DNA of 64,000 bases from assembly GCA_016617785.1 (NCBI GenBank), contig JADILM010000001.1:4030001-4094000 (forward strand). Direction: 5' to 3'. A program made the position numbers and the translations under genes. Shown one piece after another: positions 1 to 12,331 of the stretch; the first letter of the stretch is position 1; each line of letters starts with the position of its first letter. Below the pieces are notes generated by a model. That model did not search any database and was not told where the DNA came from. It saw only the letters and a list, made by a program, of their open reading frames with translations. Source of the DNA: Sporobolomyces roseus (lineage: Eukaryota > Basidiomycota > Microbotryomycetes > Sporidiobolales > Sporidiobolaceae).

Positions 1-671
1 CGTCGACACAAGCGCAATGAAGGCGAAGTCGACATGGGAACAGAGAATGAGCGGCTTGGGAAAAGGATGAAACGAAATTGTGTAGGAGTACGAGATACTC
101 CGCCACTTCAGCTCGCCACGAGCTACTCATGGCTCTTTGTGCTCGACAGGCTGCGACTCTCAGATGGGTATGCTTGTAAAGGGACCGAGGAGGAAGGCTA
201 GTCGATTTTGCCTTGACCTAGGTGCGTCTAATTCTCGCTTCTCTCTGCTCTTCCTTCGCTCGGCTGACGGTCACCTACTCAGCAGCTTGGACTTAGTTGC
301 TTACGCTACCGCTCAGTACGTCAGAGTAGAGAGGAGAGCTCAGAGTCACTGACTTTGAAAAGAGACCGGGCCGACTCGATAACCCTTTCCACTCAAGGTC
401 TCCCAATAGCTTTTAGCCCCAGTCTCAGCCTCGACTTCCAAGTTCCACTTCTAGACGATGCTCCAACCCTCGAGCTCAAGATCGTGGGAGGGAAGTCTTC
501 CGATTCTCTCCTCTTTCTCTCTCTCTCTCTCTCTCTCACTCTTTCCTTCTCCAATCTCACTCTTTCACCTCAACTCGAGCCTTATCTTTCCTCCCTCTTC
601 CTACCTCTACCTTTCTTTCTCAAGGAGTTTCATTCGAGTACACCAGATCTCTACCGTGTCCTACCAAGAGA
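1..671. other. 5' flank of the cold-shock gene, no supported gene
   Basis: Short open frames only, none with recognisable composition. From about 480 to 660 the plus strand is strongly pyrimidine-rich, including a CT-dinucleotide run near 511-540, as is common upstream of fungal genes. It most likely holds the promoter and 5' UTR of the cold-shock gene. Confidence 0.5.
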
Positions 672-2577
672 ATGCAAACTTCTACTCCTCTCATGTTCGT
701 TCAACTCTCTCCCTCTCCCTTCCTAGCCTCTCGCCTGACTCGCTGACAATATGCTGACACGGCTTGTGAATAGGTCGCTACCCCCTCGAGGTCCTCGCAA
801 GGCTCGATTGGCAGATCGCCGCCGACACTCTCTCGCGACTTCTTCCCTTCCTTCCTGTCCTCCTTCTCTCACTTCCTCCTCCGAAAATACTCCAGCTCGC
901 GGGATATTCAACGATCCTGCGGTTCTTCAAGTCAGCGAGACTTCGACCTCGAGTTCGACTTCTCCCGAGTTCGATGATTCTTCGATCACTTCTCCAACTG
1001 GAGCTTCTTTCGTTGGACCTCCTTCTCTCATCGCAGAGCTCGCCAAATTCGACGAATTCACTCCTTACGAAGAACTTCGTTACGTTATGGAACTCACTGC
1101 AGTACAAGCGATCGAAGGAGTTTATCCGATTCCTCCTTCTCCCACTCTTCCCGAGACTTCTATTCCTCCCGTCAAAATCTGTCTCGCCGCAAAGAGGTAT
1201 CTTGCCGAGTACAACGCTGGAGGACATCGCCTTCCTCCTCCCCCTCCTCCCCCTCCTCCACCTCCCGCTGTCGTCGTTACCGAACCTTACGCCGTCGAAC
1301 AAGCTCACTACGATCCCGGACTTTCTCCAACATACGGTTACTTTGCTCCTCTTCCTCCCGTTCCTCAAGATCCTCACTTCTTCGCTATGCCTCACTACAC
1401 ATACTATCCTGTTCCCCTCGACCCCTCTTTCGCTCCTTACGACGCTTCATTCGTTTATCCCTACCCCCTTTCTCCCATCGATCCTACTTTCTTCCCTCCT
1501 CCTCTCCCTCACGCCGCTTACTCTCCCCTTCCTCCCCCTGCTCCGACTTTCGAGATCTCTCAAGCCGACGTTTCTCCCTCCTCAACCTCTATCTCTCAAT
1601 TCTCGACTCCTGACCTCTCCCTCACTCCTCTCTCCTCAACATTCAGTCTAAGTCCCGCCACGACTCCCGCAACTTCCCCAGCTCTCCCTTCGTTCCCTTT
1701 CGATACATGTTCGACTCGAGCTGGACCCTCAGGAGGAGGAGGAGGAAGGACGAAATCTCTTGCGAGATTGGCAGCTGAGGAATTCGCTCAGAAAGAAGGA
1801 TCGGTCAAGTCTTGGGGTGTAGTCAAATTCTTCGATGGTAACAAGGTGAGCTTTTTCTCGTTGGTTCTTCCAAGTCGAGAAGATTGGAACTGATTTCTCT
1901 CTTGTTCGTCGATTTCGCAGGGTTGGGGTTTCATTCTTGATCAATCTCGCATTCCTGGTGAAGACAGTACGTTCCTTCACTCTCTCGTCTATTTCCTACC
2001 TTGGGCTGTATCTGACTCTCTTTCTTCATCATCGCTAGTTTGGGTTCATTACACGAATCTCGAAATTGCCAAAGGACACCGCTTCCTAGTTGCTGAAGAA
2101 CTCGTACGTTCTTCTCATCTCCTCCCTCTCGCTCCCATACTGACTCCATCTCTCTCTCTGTGCCGTGAGCAGGTCGAATATCTCATCTTTTGGGATTCAA
2201 AGAAAATTCAATTGAAATCGCTCCTCGTTACCGGTCTCGGTGGTAAGCTCCTTCTCCCTTTTCCTCCTCCCTTCTCCTCTCATTCTCTCGACTGACACTC
2301 TCCCCTCTCGTGAGTAGGTACTCAACTCATGGCCTCCTCCTCCCCGGAGCTCGCTTTATCCCTCTCCAAATTCAAACCATCCCAAGGTCCACTCCCTTCC
2401 GATCTCTCTCCAAACTCGAAAAGGAAAGTGTACGAATCCAAAGCCGAGAAGAAGAGGTTGGAGGAAGAGAAGAAGAGGGAAGAAGAACGAGTCAAAGTTG
2501 GGATGGGAGTTGGAGTTGGGTTGGGAGTTGGGCTGGGATTGATGGGCATTTTGGAAGAGGATGAGGGGGAGGAGTAG
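672..2577 (+). CDS. Cold-shock-domain protein with long proline-rich N-terminal region
   Basis: Six exons are read: 672-694, 774-1845, 1921-1966, 2039-2103, 2173-2242 and 2318-2577 (511 codons plus stop). A single cold-shock domain (OB fold, binds RNA or single-stranded DNA) lies at about residues 355-435. It begins SWGVVKFFDGNKGWGFI and continues with IWVHYTN, the RNP1/RNP2-type aromatic motifs of the family. The first 350 residues are Ser/Thr/Pro-rich and include an eleven-proline run near residue 170. After the domain comes a Lys/Glu-rich helix and a Gly/Val repeat tail. I chose ATG 672 because a GTTCGT donor at 695 and a CTGAC...TAG acceptor at 773 join it in frame. ATG 751 lies inside that intron and would be the start if the intron is not used. 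The domain is clear; the cellular role (probably RNA binding or translation control) is inferred. Confidence 0.8.
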
Positions 2578-4475
2578 AAGACGAACTTACCGCATACCTA
2601 TTAGCATTGACTTATCTATCTATCTCTCACTTTAGCATTTACCTCCTCGCATCTTCAAAACCGTGAACCACCTCCACCATCTTTTCCTCTCTTGATCTCA
2701 TCGCTTGCATTCCCTATCTATCGTTGCTTTTTACTATCCCCTCGCATCCATCGTTTTACACTGGCTACCTGATCTTGTCTCCCCTGCTTTTACTGCTTGA
2801 CTATGATTGCAATTCCTTAGCTGTGCCATTCCTTAATCAGTGAGATCCCTTTCGGGCGAGAGTAAACAGAAGCGAGAGAGAATCGAAGCGAATGACCGAA
2901 GCTTGAATCGAGAACACTAGAATCTGCTGAATCAACCGGAGCTCTCACGACGAAGACCTTCCAAGGAGAGTGATGTCTCAAAGAATGTGTAAAATGAAGA
3001 GAGAGAGAAAACGAACAAGAACGAAACCCCTTTTTTAGAACCCTCAGAAAAACCTCTATGAAATTTGCGAAAAACCAACCTTCTCCTCCTCCTCTCCTGC
3101 GACCTCAAGTTCTAATCGACTAGTTCATCCGACTCATGGTTTGAAGTCAGGGAAACATTCAGCCAAAGTTTTCCCATGCTACACAGTGTAAGTCATCAAA
3201 CAAGTTTAGTTTTCGAATTATTTTTCGGGGAGACAGAGAGAGATGGTGTACTTTATTTTGAGCGTGTTCTTCCAGTTGAGGTGCTCGAGCAGTGCTGTTT
3301 CATTCCATTCCGATACGCAATCAGTTCACACAAGAACTCGAGGGATCGTGAGAGAGGGGAAATTGGTGTACTTCATGAAAGGACTCATGCAAGCTTTACA
3401 CTTGATACTCAACGCAGCTTTGTTCTATTTCCTCCCCTCAACATCTGTTATCAGCAAGGGAAGAGCGGTGAAGGGAGGGAGGCGGAGAGACATACAGAAG
3501 CTAATTGAGAGTTTGCTACTTTCGGTGCGTTTTTGAGGGCTGTAAAGAAGGGGGAATCGATATCAGATCATGCCGGATACACTAGTGTCGACGTATGAAC
3601 TCATTTTGCTTTCGCGGCCGCTGACTTGGCTCCATTGCCTCCTCCCTATGAGCAAGAACGAGTGAGAATGAGATTAGCGATCGATTATTAGAGGATTCGG
3701 GAGGTCTGGGAAGGAGTTCCGAGGTTTTCGAGAGGCACAGAGATGGTTTGAGAGTGTAGGGAGCTGAGTGAACACTCGTAGTGGGGCAAGGTGATCGTAG
3801 AGTCGATGGAAAGATGAAAAAGGGTCAAAGGGTCGAAACGTTTCGGCGGGGTTGCGGGAGTCGGACGAGCATTGTGAGAGAAATGAAGCCGAACGAGTAC
3901 TGATGGTGGATGAGCGAGAGATCGATGTGAGGGGAGTTGAGGTGCAAAGTTGAAGGAAAGATTTGGAAAAAGGTGAAAGAGTCGAGTGAAGGTGCAGCGA
4001 GCCCGCGTGGAGCCAGGCAAGGAGACGGTGGGTGGAGAGAGTAGATACAAGAGTAACGGAGGTCGCGCAGGGTGTCTCCAAGACGTGTTGACCCGAGAAT
4101 GAACTGAAGAGATGAAAGGAAGATTGTAAAAAAAGGGAAAAGAGCGACGAACCATTTTGATTGACTGTAAAGAGTTGAGGGGTGTTGCGAGAGGTGTAAA
4201 GAGCTTGTAGAGTAACTCGCGAAGTGGATGGCGAGGTTTGCAGTTTATGGGAGGGAAGCAAGAATCGATCAACCTCGAAGGCACAACTTTGATCTTGAAC
4301 CATTCACTATAAACACTCGCTTAGCCTCATTCAGCTCATCAAGGAGCTCGCAATCACCTAGACAACCGATCAGAGCAAAGTCCCCTTCGTTTCACCTTTC
4401 TCTTCTCCTTCTCCGCCACTTCTCCTCCCGATCTCACTCCCTCTCGACCCTATCAACCTTCTAGAGCTATCCACA
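2578..4475. other. Intergenic, 1.9 kb, no supported gene
   Basis: The 3' flank of the cold-shock gene is followed by the 5' flank of the sirtuin. Between about 3660 and 4230 the plus strand is purine-rich, which keeps two minus-strand frames open for about 200 codons each (3674-4303 and 3688-4284). Their Ser/Leu/Thr-rich translations overlap out of frame and show no domain, so I do not call a gene. Confidence 0.45.
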
Positions 4476-5808
4476 ATGAGTGTCAAGCGTAACTTATTGG
4501 AAAAGATCCGAGTACCCGGACTCGTCGAAGGTGCATTCCCACCTGCACCTCATCTCTCCCTCTCAGATTCAATACAACTAGTCACTCAATTCCTCAAAAA
4601 GGGTAAAGGTAAAACTACAATCATGACGGGAGCGGGAGTATCAGTAGATTCAGGAATAAGGGTAACTCACACACACTTTCTTTCGATGAATCCCTTGCGA
4701 AATTTGAGAACTGATCCAAAGAGAGCAATGTACAGGCTTATAGAGGTCCAGAAGGTACTTATACTATTAGGAAACATAGACCAATCTTCTATGGAGAGTT
4801 CATTGCAGAGGAGAAACATCGTAGACGGTATTGGGCGAGATCTTATCTGTACGTCCCCATCCCCTTTCCTCCCGTTCTCGCAAGTTCATTGACATAGATT
4901 GCTCCTCGTAGTGGTTACCCACCAGTGAGAATAGCAGAATCAAACCCTACTCATTATGCGATGGCAGCTTTGATGAAGATGGGTTACGTTTCATCTGTCA
5001 TTACTCAAAACGTTGATGGCCTACACCAGTACGCTCTCATTCTCTTCTTCCTTCCTCCTCCGCACTCAAACTGATCACGCTCTCACGATCTAATAGTAAA
5101 GCGCATTCTTCTGATCTCTCAACTTACCTCTCCCCTCCAACCATCGCTCCTCCCACTTCACCAACCGCACCTCTCCCACCTCTCACTCCACCAATTCTCG
5201 AACTCCACGGTACACTCCGCCACGCCCACTGCCTCTCCTGCCACACCCCTACCGGTCGCGACGCATTTCAAGATCGATTATCCTCTCTCAATCCAGCATG
5301 GAAAGAATATTCCGAATCGATCCAAACTGGACAACGCGAAGAAAAGTTGAACCCAGACGGAGATATCGAATTAGGTCCCAACGTTAAATACGAAGATTTC
5401 GTTGTTCCCTCATGTGATTCTTGTGGAGGAGCTATGAAACCTCGAGTGACATTCTTTGGAGAATCTTTGGAACCTGTAGTGAGGAGACAAAGTGAGAGAT
5501 TAGTGAATCAAGGGAATCAGTTATTGGTCGTTGGAAGTAGTTTGGCTACTTTTAGTGCGTATCGATTGGTGAGACAGGCGAAAGAGGAAGGGAAAGAAGT
5601 TGGGTTGGTGAATGTTGGAGAGACGAGAGGGGATCCTTTAGTTGATTGGAGAGTTGGTTGGGAAGGAGGCGCGGGACCGGTTTTTACTGGGGCGATACAA
5701 GAGTTGTTGAAGGAGGTCAAGGATCGAGGGGTAAAGGAAGAGGTCGAAATGATGATGAAGAGTGGGAAGATTAGAAAGTTACCAAAGAGTATGAGAGCGA
5801 CATCGTAG
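4476..5808 (+). CDS. NAD-dependent protein deacylase, SIRT4-like class II sirtuin
   Basis: Four exons: 4476-4661, 4736-4848, 4912-5028 and 5097-5808, giving 375 residues. The sirtuin Rossmann core is complete. It has GAGVSVDSGIR (about residues 52-62), TQNVDGLH (about 130-138), the catalytic HG at about His176, and two zinc-binding CXXC pairs (CLSC near 184 and CDSC near 240). GSS and LNVGETR-like motifs for NAD binding follow. The segment GEFIAEEKHRRRYWARSYL and the form of the zinc module match class II (SIRT4-type) sirtuins, which are usually mitochondrial lipoamidases, deacylases or ADP-ribosyltransferases. A proline/threonine-rich insert (about residues 150-171) separates the NVDGLH motif from the catalytic His. 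A leading Lys/Arg-rich N terminus could be a mitochondrial presequence, but this is not certain. Family assignment is firm; substrate is unknown. Confidence 0.9.
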
Positions 5809-5974
5809 AATGGGAGGGAAGGGAAGTAGTATAGAATATCCACTGTTGTCTTTACTTACTGTAAGTGCTGCAAGCAAAATAAATCGCATATCTCTCTTTT
5901 TAGAACTGTCGACCAAGTTGAGAAATGCAAAATTCCACTCCGAAATACAAGACGCAAGAACAACGATCTATGTT

Positions 5975-8900
5975 TCACTTCCTATAACATCTCTCTATCC
6001 TCCTCGCCTTCTCCCACCTCTCTTTCCCAACATCCTTCGCTAACTCAATCCCAATCCTTACTCCTTGAGGTCCAGAAATCCCAACTTCCTTCCCAATCTT
6101 CTCTGTCCATGCCGAAGAGCCAAGGAGGTCAGAGACGAGTGAGACACAAGTCTCGAGAGTAGGCGATCGAGTCAAGGATGAAGAAGGGATTTCAACGAAT
6201 TCAGCACCGGATCGTTTTCGAAGTCGGTTTGGTGAAGTGTCAGTGAACTCCTCCTCCTCATCATCTGCAGCATCCAGGATCGCCTGTAGTTCCGCATCCG
6301 ATAACTCGTTGAACTCTGAATCTTCTTCCTCCACTTCTTCCGCTGGTTCTTCCTCAGTAACTTCCTCTTCCTCTTTCTTCGCGTCCTCTCGTTTCTCACT
6401 ACCTCCTCGAGCGGTCCCTCCAGCTATCTCCCCATGATCGACATCAGACCAACTTCGAATCCTACAATCATGTACCCTATCGACTATACTTTTCTCCGGT
6501 GGCAGAATCCTCAGAGGAGCTTCACCGCTCTTCTCGATACTCAACGCACTCAACAATACTGGGTGGCACTTCGAGGGTAGAGGTGTGTCGGTCAGGAGTG
6601 AAGTGAGGTTCTGGAGCAGTGAGCGAGTAGTGAGGAGTGTTCGAGGGAGAAGATGGGTGTATTGATCAGGCGAACCGAGGAAGAGGTCGGGTTCTTCAAA
6701 GATGTCGAATTCGCTGGGGTCGGTGATGAGTGGAGGGGAGAACGAGGTGGAGGAGAGTTCGGTGAAGAGTCCGATGAGCCGAGAGGGAGAGTCAAGGTGG
6801 AAAGTTAGGAGCGAAGTTAGAGCGGCCTAGAGAGATCGGCTTAATCTGTCAGCACGTCATTCAAGGCTAGAAGGGATGAAGGCTCACCTTGTCTAAGTAG
6901 ACGCTGTCACTAAGGAGGAGAACCGATTCTGTTTCTGACAGTTCTGCGAGTTCTGCCAAACCTGATCCACTCGAGAGGTTGACGACTTTGCTGACTCCTT
7001 CGTAAGCGTCTTCTGTCTTGTCAATCGAGGCGACAACGATATCCGCGACGAGGTTGAGTAGCTCTGGTTCTTGTAATCGATCGAGAAGAGTCGTAGTCCA
7101 AGCCGTTCTTCCTCGAGTTTCAAGAACGATCACGGTCATTTTGAAGTCATCGGCGGGAGTGCGAGGAAGGTGGCGCTGAAGAGGATGTGTCATGGTAGGA
7201 ACGAGGTCGATCCATTTCATTCGGAGTATCGAAGCGAGAGAAGTGAAAGTTGCCCATCTCCCACATCGAGTCTTTGGGTTCCATTGAGTCAAGGGAAGGT
7301 GGGTAGAGTGGAAGATGTAACCGATTCCATCCATCGAGGAACGAGGAACGATCTTCTTCTTGAAGTCGAATCGTTCCTCTCCCGTGGTCGTGTTTGAACG
7401 GAAAACGACGAGTTCTTCGGGAGATCCTACTTCGGCCATGAGGAGGGAGAGTGAAGTAGGAGATACGAAAGTCTTGTCGTCGTCGAGGTAGAGGATCCAT
7501 CCTTCGGCTTGAGAACCGAATGCCTCGAGTTCGTACATCGTCGAGGCCGTCGAATCGGGAGATGAACAAACGCAATGCAAGTACTTCCTTCGCTGATCTT
7601 CGTCTTGCGGTTGCGTGGTACAACCTCCCTCTCCTGCCAGGGCTCCGCACTTTGTACAGACTTCCTCGTAATCATCTGCAGCAGAACCTCGTAATTCCGC
7701 TTCGTCTCGATTGAACGACGTCGAGGGGATGTCGGTACCGCTTCGGATGGCGACGGCTTGAGTGATGTTCGGATACGTCTGTGCTTCGAGAGTGTCGACC
7801 ATATCGCCGGCAAAGGTTTCGAACAAGAATCGAGTGAGGATAGCGACTGGCTGACCGTATTCGGTCGGTTCGAAACGAAGGGCGCAGTCGTGGTTCTGCC
7901 GCGGACAGTTGAGAGTGTGGATGATATCGATCGAAGAGGAGTTGGGAGCGCCCGGTAGACTGGGTGATGAATCGGGAAGCGGGATAGAGGAAGGAGGGGT
8001 CGAAGCGATAGAAGATTCGGAGGGAGCGTCGAGGAAGTGGTGGAAGAGGAGGTTGTAGGGTTCTTTTGTTCGACCAGCGATACCGTGAGACCTATCAACA
8101 CGAAGTATCAGCTATCCGGTGCGAGCACTGGGAGAAAGCGAGAGACAAACCAATGATGAGCGATCGTCACAGGTTGTTGACCACACTTGACCTCCCTTCG
8201 ATTGCCGAACCATTGATAGTTGCACCCACAAGGAAGAAGCTCGAGGTCGTTCGGGAAGAGTCGGAAGTAGCTGTTGATGAAATCTTGTTCTCCCCAAGTT
8301 GCGGGTCGTCCAACGAGGCGATAATGATGAATGATCGACTGGACATAACGTTCGATGAATCCTTGTTCCCGCATCTTGCCGAGCTCAAACATCGCCACTC
8401 CTCCGTTGACCTGCAAAGTTTCGAGTTCTCCAGTGTGAGCGCAACTTGAGGCTTTCGTCGAGGCTGACGATCGTGACGGCACGTTGCCGCATTCGAGACC
8501 TTCTGGGACTCTCCAGTGCGCTCCTATCGGCCAGCATCGATCCGGGTTGTTCTGACAGATGTCTCCCATATCGACTGACATCGAAACGAGAGTTCCTGGT
8601 CGAGTCGGAGCAAAGTAGCATGCTGAGATATCGCTTGTGATCGTAGTATCGGTGTCGAGATAGAGGACTCGATCGGCGTAGGTGAGAATGTCGGACAGGA
8701 ACATCTTGCAATGAGCCGAAACGTGAATGTCGGGATCCGAGAAGGGGAGGACTCGTTGAGCGAGGAACTTGCACAGCTCGTGATCGTAGAGTCGTAGTGC
8801 CATTGAAGTATCGGCGAAGAACTGTTCGAGCTCGGCATGAAGTTCTTTCGGAGTGATGAGATGAAAGACGAGAGGTCGAGAAGTAACGTAGTGTCGAGCT

Positions 8901-11900
8901 GAACGGATGACCTGCTTCGCGTGAGGGTATCGATTTCGGTCGAAGATAAGGGCGATGTTGAATACATCTCCTTCTTCGGCGTGCTCCTCCTTGACCGAAT
9001 GCCATTCTGTCTGCGAGCTCTTCTTGTCTACCAAAGCGGCTTTCCTCGTTTCCTCCCGTTCGATCTCTGCCTTCTTCGCAAGTGCGCTCCAAGACTTGTT
9101 CTCGAGTACGATAGGAGTGAGTGCCAGGCGAACCTCGACTCGATCGCATTCGTCGGTTTCGAGTGGATCGGAACTGAGGTGAACGGTTGAACCTGGTCGA
9201 AGCGAGACGTGACCACGGTACTCGGCGAACGACTCCTCCAAAGTATCAAATCGTACGAGCTCTTGCGGCGCTTCTCCAGGTCCTCCGATCGTCGACAGGA
9301 CGAGGTGAGTTCCGTCTCCACAGGAATGGTGTGAGCGATACGAGAGATCGATGGCGACATCCATAGTTTTTGGTGCCTTGAATGTTCGAACTGCAGCGAT
9401 CCGATTGCCTTGAGGAGTAACCCAACCTTCCTGCGATCCATCATTGATGAAAGGCTTGAGAGGACGATTCCGATCGAGAACGAAAGAATCTCCAGCTGCA
9501 ACTCCCATTCGATCCGAGGCCAATGTTGGAATCTCGTCAACAGGTTCGAAGCTGTAGAGCCATCCACTCCACCCCTGGACGAGTTGGAAACCCTCTCGAG
9601 AATCGGCGAATGCTTGAGCTGTCGGTTCCTTCGTGACTGCTCCCTTGAGCATCATCAAAGCGTGAGGTAGGCGTAGATCTTGAATTCGATCGTCGTTGAG
9701 GAGTGGGACAAGAGCGTGGAAGTGGGCGTCCCAGGGGTCCATCGAGAATTTCTGCGAATGAAACGAAGTCAGTGTTTTGCTTCGGTCGAGAAAAGCGACC
9801 TCCAAGCACTCACCATGCTGTATCGACTCGGATCACTTCTGACATAGATCAACTCCTCCGCTACGACTAGCTGTTTCTCTCCGGCCAGCGCGAGGCGAGT
9901 GTAGAACTCCCAATCCTCTGCTCCGACTTCTCGATAGGTCGAGAAACCTCCTATCGCATCGAACGCTGATCGAGTGACAAAGATGTTGCCACTACCGTAA
10001 CAGTTGAGGAGGAGACCTGCTCCTAATTCTTGACCGAGGAACCAGTAGGTGCGGCGATGAGGAAGTTCTTCGTTCGCCTTTCGAGGAGTGAGAGGGTTGA
10101 CATCCGTCGCGAATTCGTCGAGCCAGGTTGAAAGGGCGGAAGCCTTCGTTCGAAAGGCGACGTCGACGAGAGTCCGAAGTGCGTGAGGTTTGAGGACATC
10201 GTCATCGTCGAGGAAGAGAAGCCATTCTCCGTTCGCAACTTTCGCCGCTTCGTTCCTAGCTTCGCCCAGGTAGGAGTTCCTGATACGGAAAGAGGTCCAG
10301 GGAGGTCGGTTCGCGAGTAAGGTAGAGTTGGCGAAATAGATCGAGTCGAGTTCTTCGAGACGTGAGAGGGAAGCGGGAGATTTCGAACCATCGTCGACCA
10401 GGACGACCTCGAAATTGGTATATGACTGAAGGAGGAGGGAATCTAGTAGTTGTGATATGAGATGAGGGCGTTCGTAATGAGTTATGCATATGCTGATGAG
10501 AGGAGAAGGACGAGAGAGAACGGAATCGGCAGGGAAGGGGAGAGAAGCGAGATGATGATGCAGGGAAGTCCAATCTTGAGAAGCGGTCTGAGTAGCGGGA
10601 GATGGTCGGATGGGAGTGGTCGTCGAGTCGATTTTGGCTAGGAAGGATTCTCGAAGTTTGTCGACGAAGGAGGAGACGAGTGGTTTGAAGAGCACTCGAT
10701 TGTGATCTTCTGGGTGAACGAGCTCGGGCACTCCTCCGACATCACTCGCGATGAATCGGATACCGTAAGCGATGCATTCCAGAACGGTACTAGGAGAGTT
10801 GTCGGCAAGAGAAGGGAGAACGGCGAGTCGTCCAGGACCTTGGAGATAAGCGAGAGCGTCGTCCCGATCGTACGTCGTCAGGAACTGGTAGTCGAAGGTG
10901 GCATTCGAGTGTTCTTTGATCGATAGGAGAGCTTCACCGAGCAAGGCACTCGCCTCCATTCGAGTTTTGACATCTGGTTGATCCCGACCGAGGAAAGTGA
11001 TCATCTTGAGAGAAGGAGGGGCAGAATCGGGATCGGAGTAGAGCTGTTCGAGAGTGTTGATGAGTAAGCGAGTACCTTTGCGTTCCTCCAGTCGACCGAA
11101 GAAGACGAGTTCGTCGATGGGAATCGAAGTTGTGGGAGAAGGAGAGGACGAGTTCGAGGTGAGCTTGACGATGTTGGGGAGGACGAAGGCGGCCGTTGGT
11201 AGCTGCCATCCTCGAGACCGTACATACTCCAACATGTAATCACTCGGTGCAACGACAGCATCGGCGTACTCAGCTGTCTTTTGCTCGAATACGCCTAGCT
11301 CGACTGCATATCGATCTTGAGGATACCTCTTGTTCAGCATTGCCGCCCATTCGACGTCGGCACCGTGGAGACCAACAACGAGTCGAGTCTGTTGTAGAGC
11401 GATTCCTTCGTGTCTTGCGAGAGAGCTGAAGTAACCGATGCCCGTATTGTCAGGGAAGTGTACAATGTCGTAATCTCCGTCGTGTTGTCGCAAGTGGTTC
11501 CATACACGCAATGAAGCGGTCGGCGTCCATGCTTGCGGCCAGAACGGTTGAGTTTCCGATTCAACGAATTTCAGTCGTATCCGTTTCTGCTCGAGTCTGT
11601 ATCCGATCTTGATCAGCTGTCGTCGCAGGATGATAGAGAAGATGATATTGTACTCACTCTGAGCGTAGTCTCTGAACCTTGCGTATCGGAAAGCTCTCCT
11701 CGAGATGTGAAACGAGAATTGAAGTTTCGATGTCCCCCTCTCCTGCCAGAGCTTCTGCCAACTCGACGAACGCGGTCCCAATCCCTCCATTCTTGTGCAA
11801 TCCCGCCAACTCTGATGTCACAATTAAGACCCTAATGTTTCCCTTCCCCTTTCCTTTTGACTTTCTAATCGCTGCTCCACTCTGATCCCTCTTCCAAGGC

Positions 11901-12142
11901 AGCTCCTTCCTCCGTGTCGCCGGTCTTTGGTGATTCTGAAAGCGATGTATGATTGAACCCCATGCGAAGTCTGTAGCGTGCTGTCGCGTCCGTGGTGGTG
12001 GACCTGGTGAAAGAGAAGATGAGGAATTGAAGAAGGATGTAGTCGGACTACAAGCGCGTGAATAACACAAGGCGATGACTAGGAGGGCTAGTACGAGGTA
12101 CTTGGCTGCTCTGATAGCTTTTCTTGGTAGCCCGAAGGCCAT
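5975..12142 (-). CDS. Giant multi-domain glycosyltransferase: TM anchor, GT4, GT2, GT8/LARGE-like, C-terminal GT-like region
   Basis: Five exons join with every phase consistent: 12142-11658, 11596-9814, 9751-8151, 8091-6888 and 6826-5975. They give 1,974 residues without a stop. Residues about 13-28 form a signal-anchor helix after a basic N terminus, as in Golgi type II proteins. About 103-500 is a GT4 (GT-B) domain with NGGIGTA, GLHGADVEW, FFGRLEERKG and the E-x7-E stretch ECIAYGIRFIASDVGGVPE. About 530-755 is a GT2 (GT-A) domain with VVLVDDGS, LLFLDDDDVL and GAEDWEF. A predicted beta-rich linker follows. Next is a GT8 domain resembling the LARGE/xyloside type, with LYLDTDTTI, NGGVAMFEL and a terminal AHHW. 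The last 680 residues include QTYPNI and WILYLDDDKTF, typical of GT-A donor sites, then an acidic segment. The product is presumably a Golgi enzyme making a complex glycan; donors and acceptor are unknown. It is transcribed divergently from the alcohol dehydrogenase. Confidence 0.85.
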
Positions 12143-12331
12143 GGGTGAATGATCGAAACTCAACAGAGATTCCCCTCTCGCTTGTCTTCTACAACTCACT
12201 CCCGAATCAGACGATAACTAGTCCAAGGCAAAGCAACTCGTAGAGTGCTCTCAGATCTTTCAGCGACTTCCTCTCCTTCTCCTCTTCTTCCGTTTCTACT
12301 CCCCACATCTCCCAACTTCAGCCTCCCTCAA
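12143..12331. promoter_or_regulatory. Shared intergenic region between divergent genes
   Basis: Only 189 bases separate the start codons of the glycosyltransferase (minus) and the alcohol dehydrogenase (plus), so both promoters must lie here or overlap the coding ends. The plus side is CT-rich just before the dehydrogenase ATG. No specific factor site could be assigned. Confidence 0.5.

Noticed and set aside
751..773. ATG 751 as start of the cold-shock protein
   Set aside because: It sits between a CTGAC branch-like site and a TAG acceptor. The 672-694 exon joins in the same frame with a donor type used elsewhere. Kept only as an alternative.
3674..4303. Two overlapping minus-strand ORFs of about 200 codons upstream of the sirtuin
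   Set aside because: They overlap out of frame in a purine/pyrimidine-skewed stretch, with Ser/Leu-rich translations and no domain or splice signals.
7170..9670. Multiple 60-90-codon plus-strand ORFs
   Set aside because: All are antisense to the continuous glycosyltransferase exons and have no independent support.
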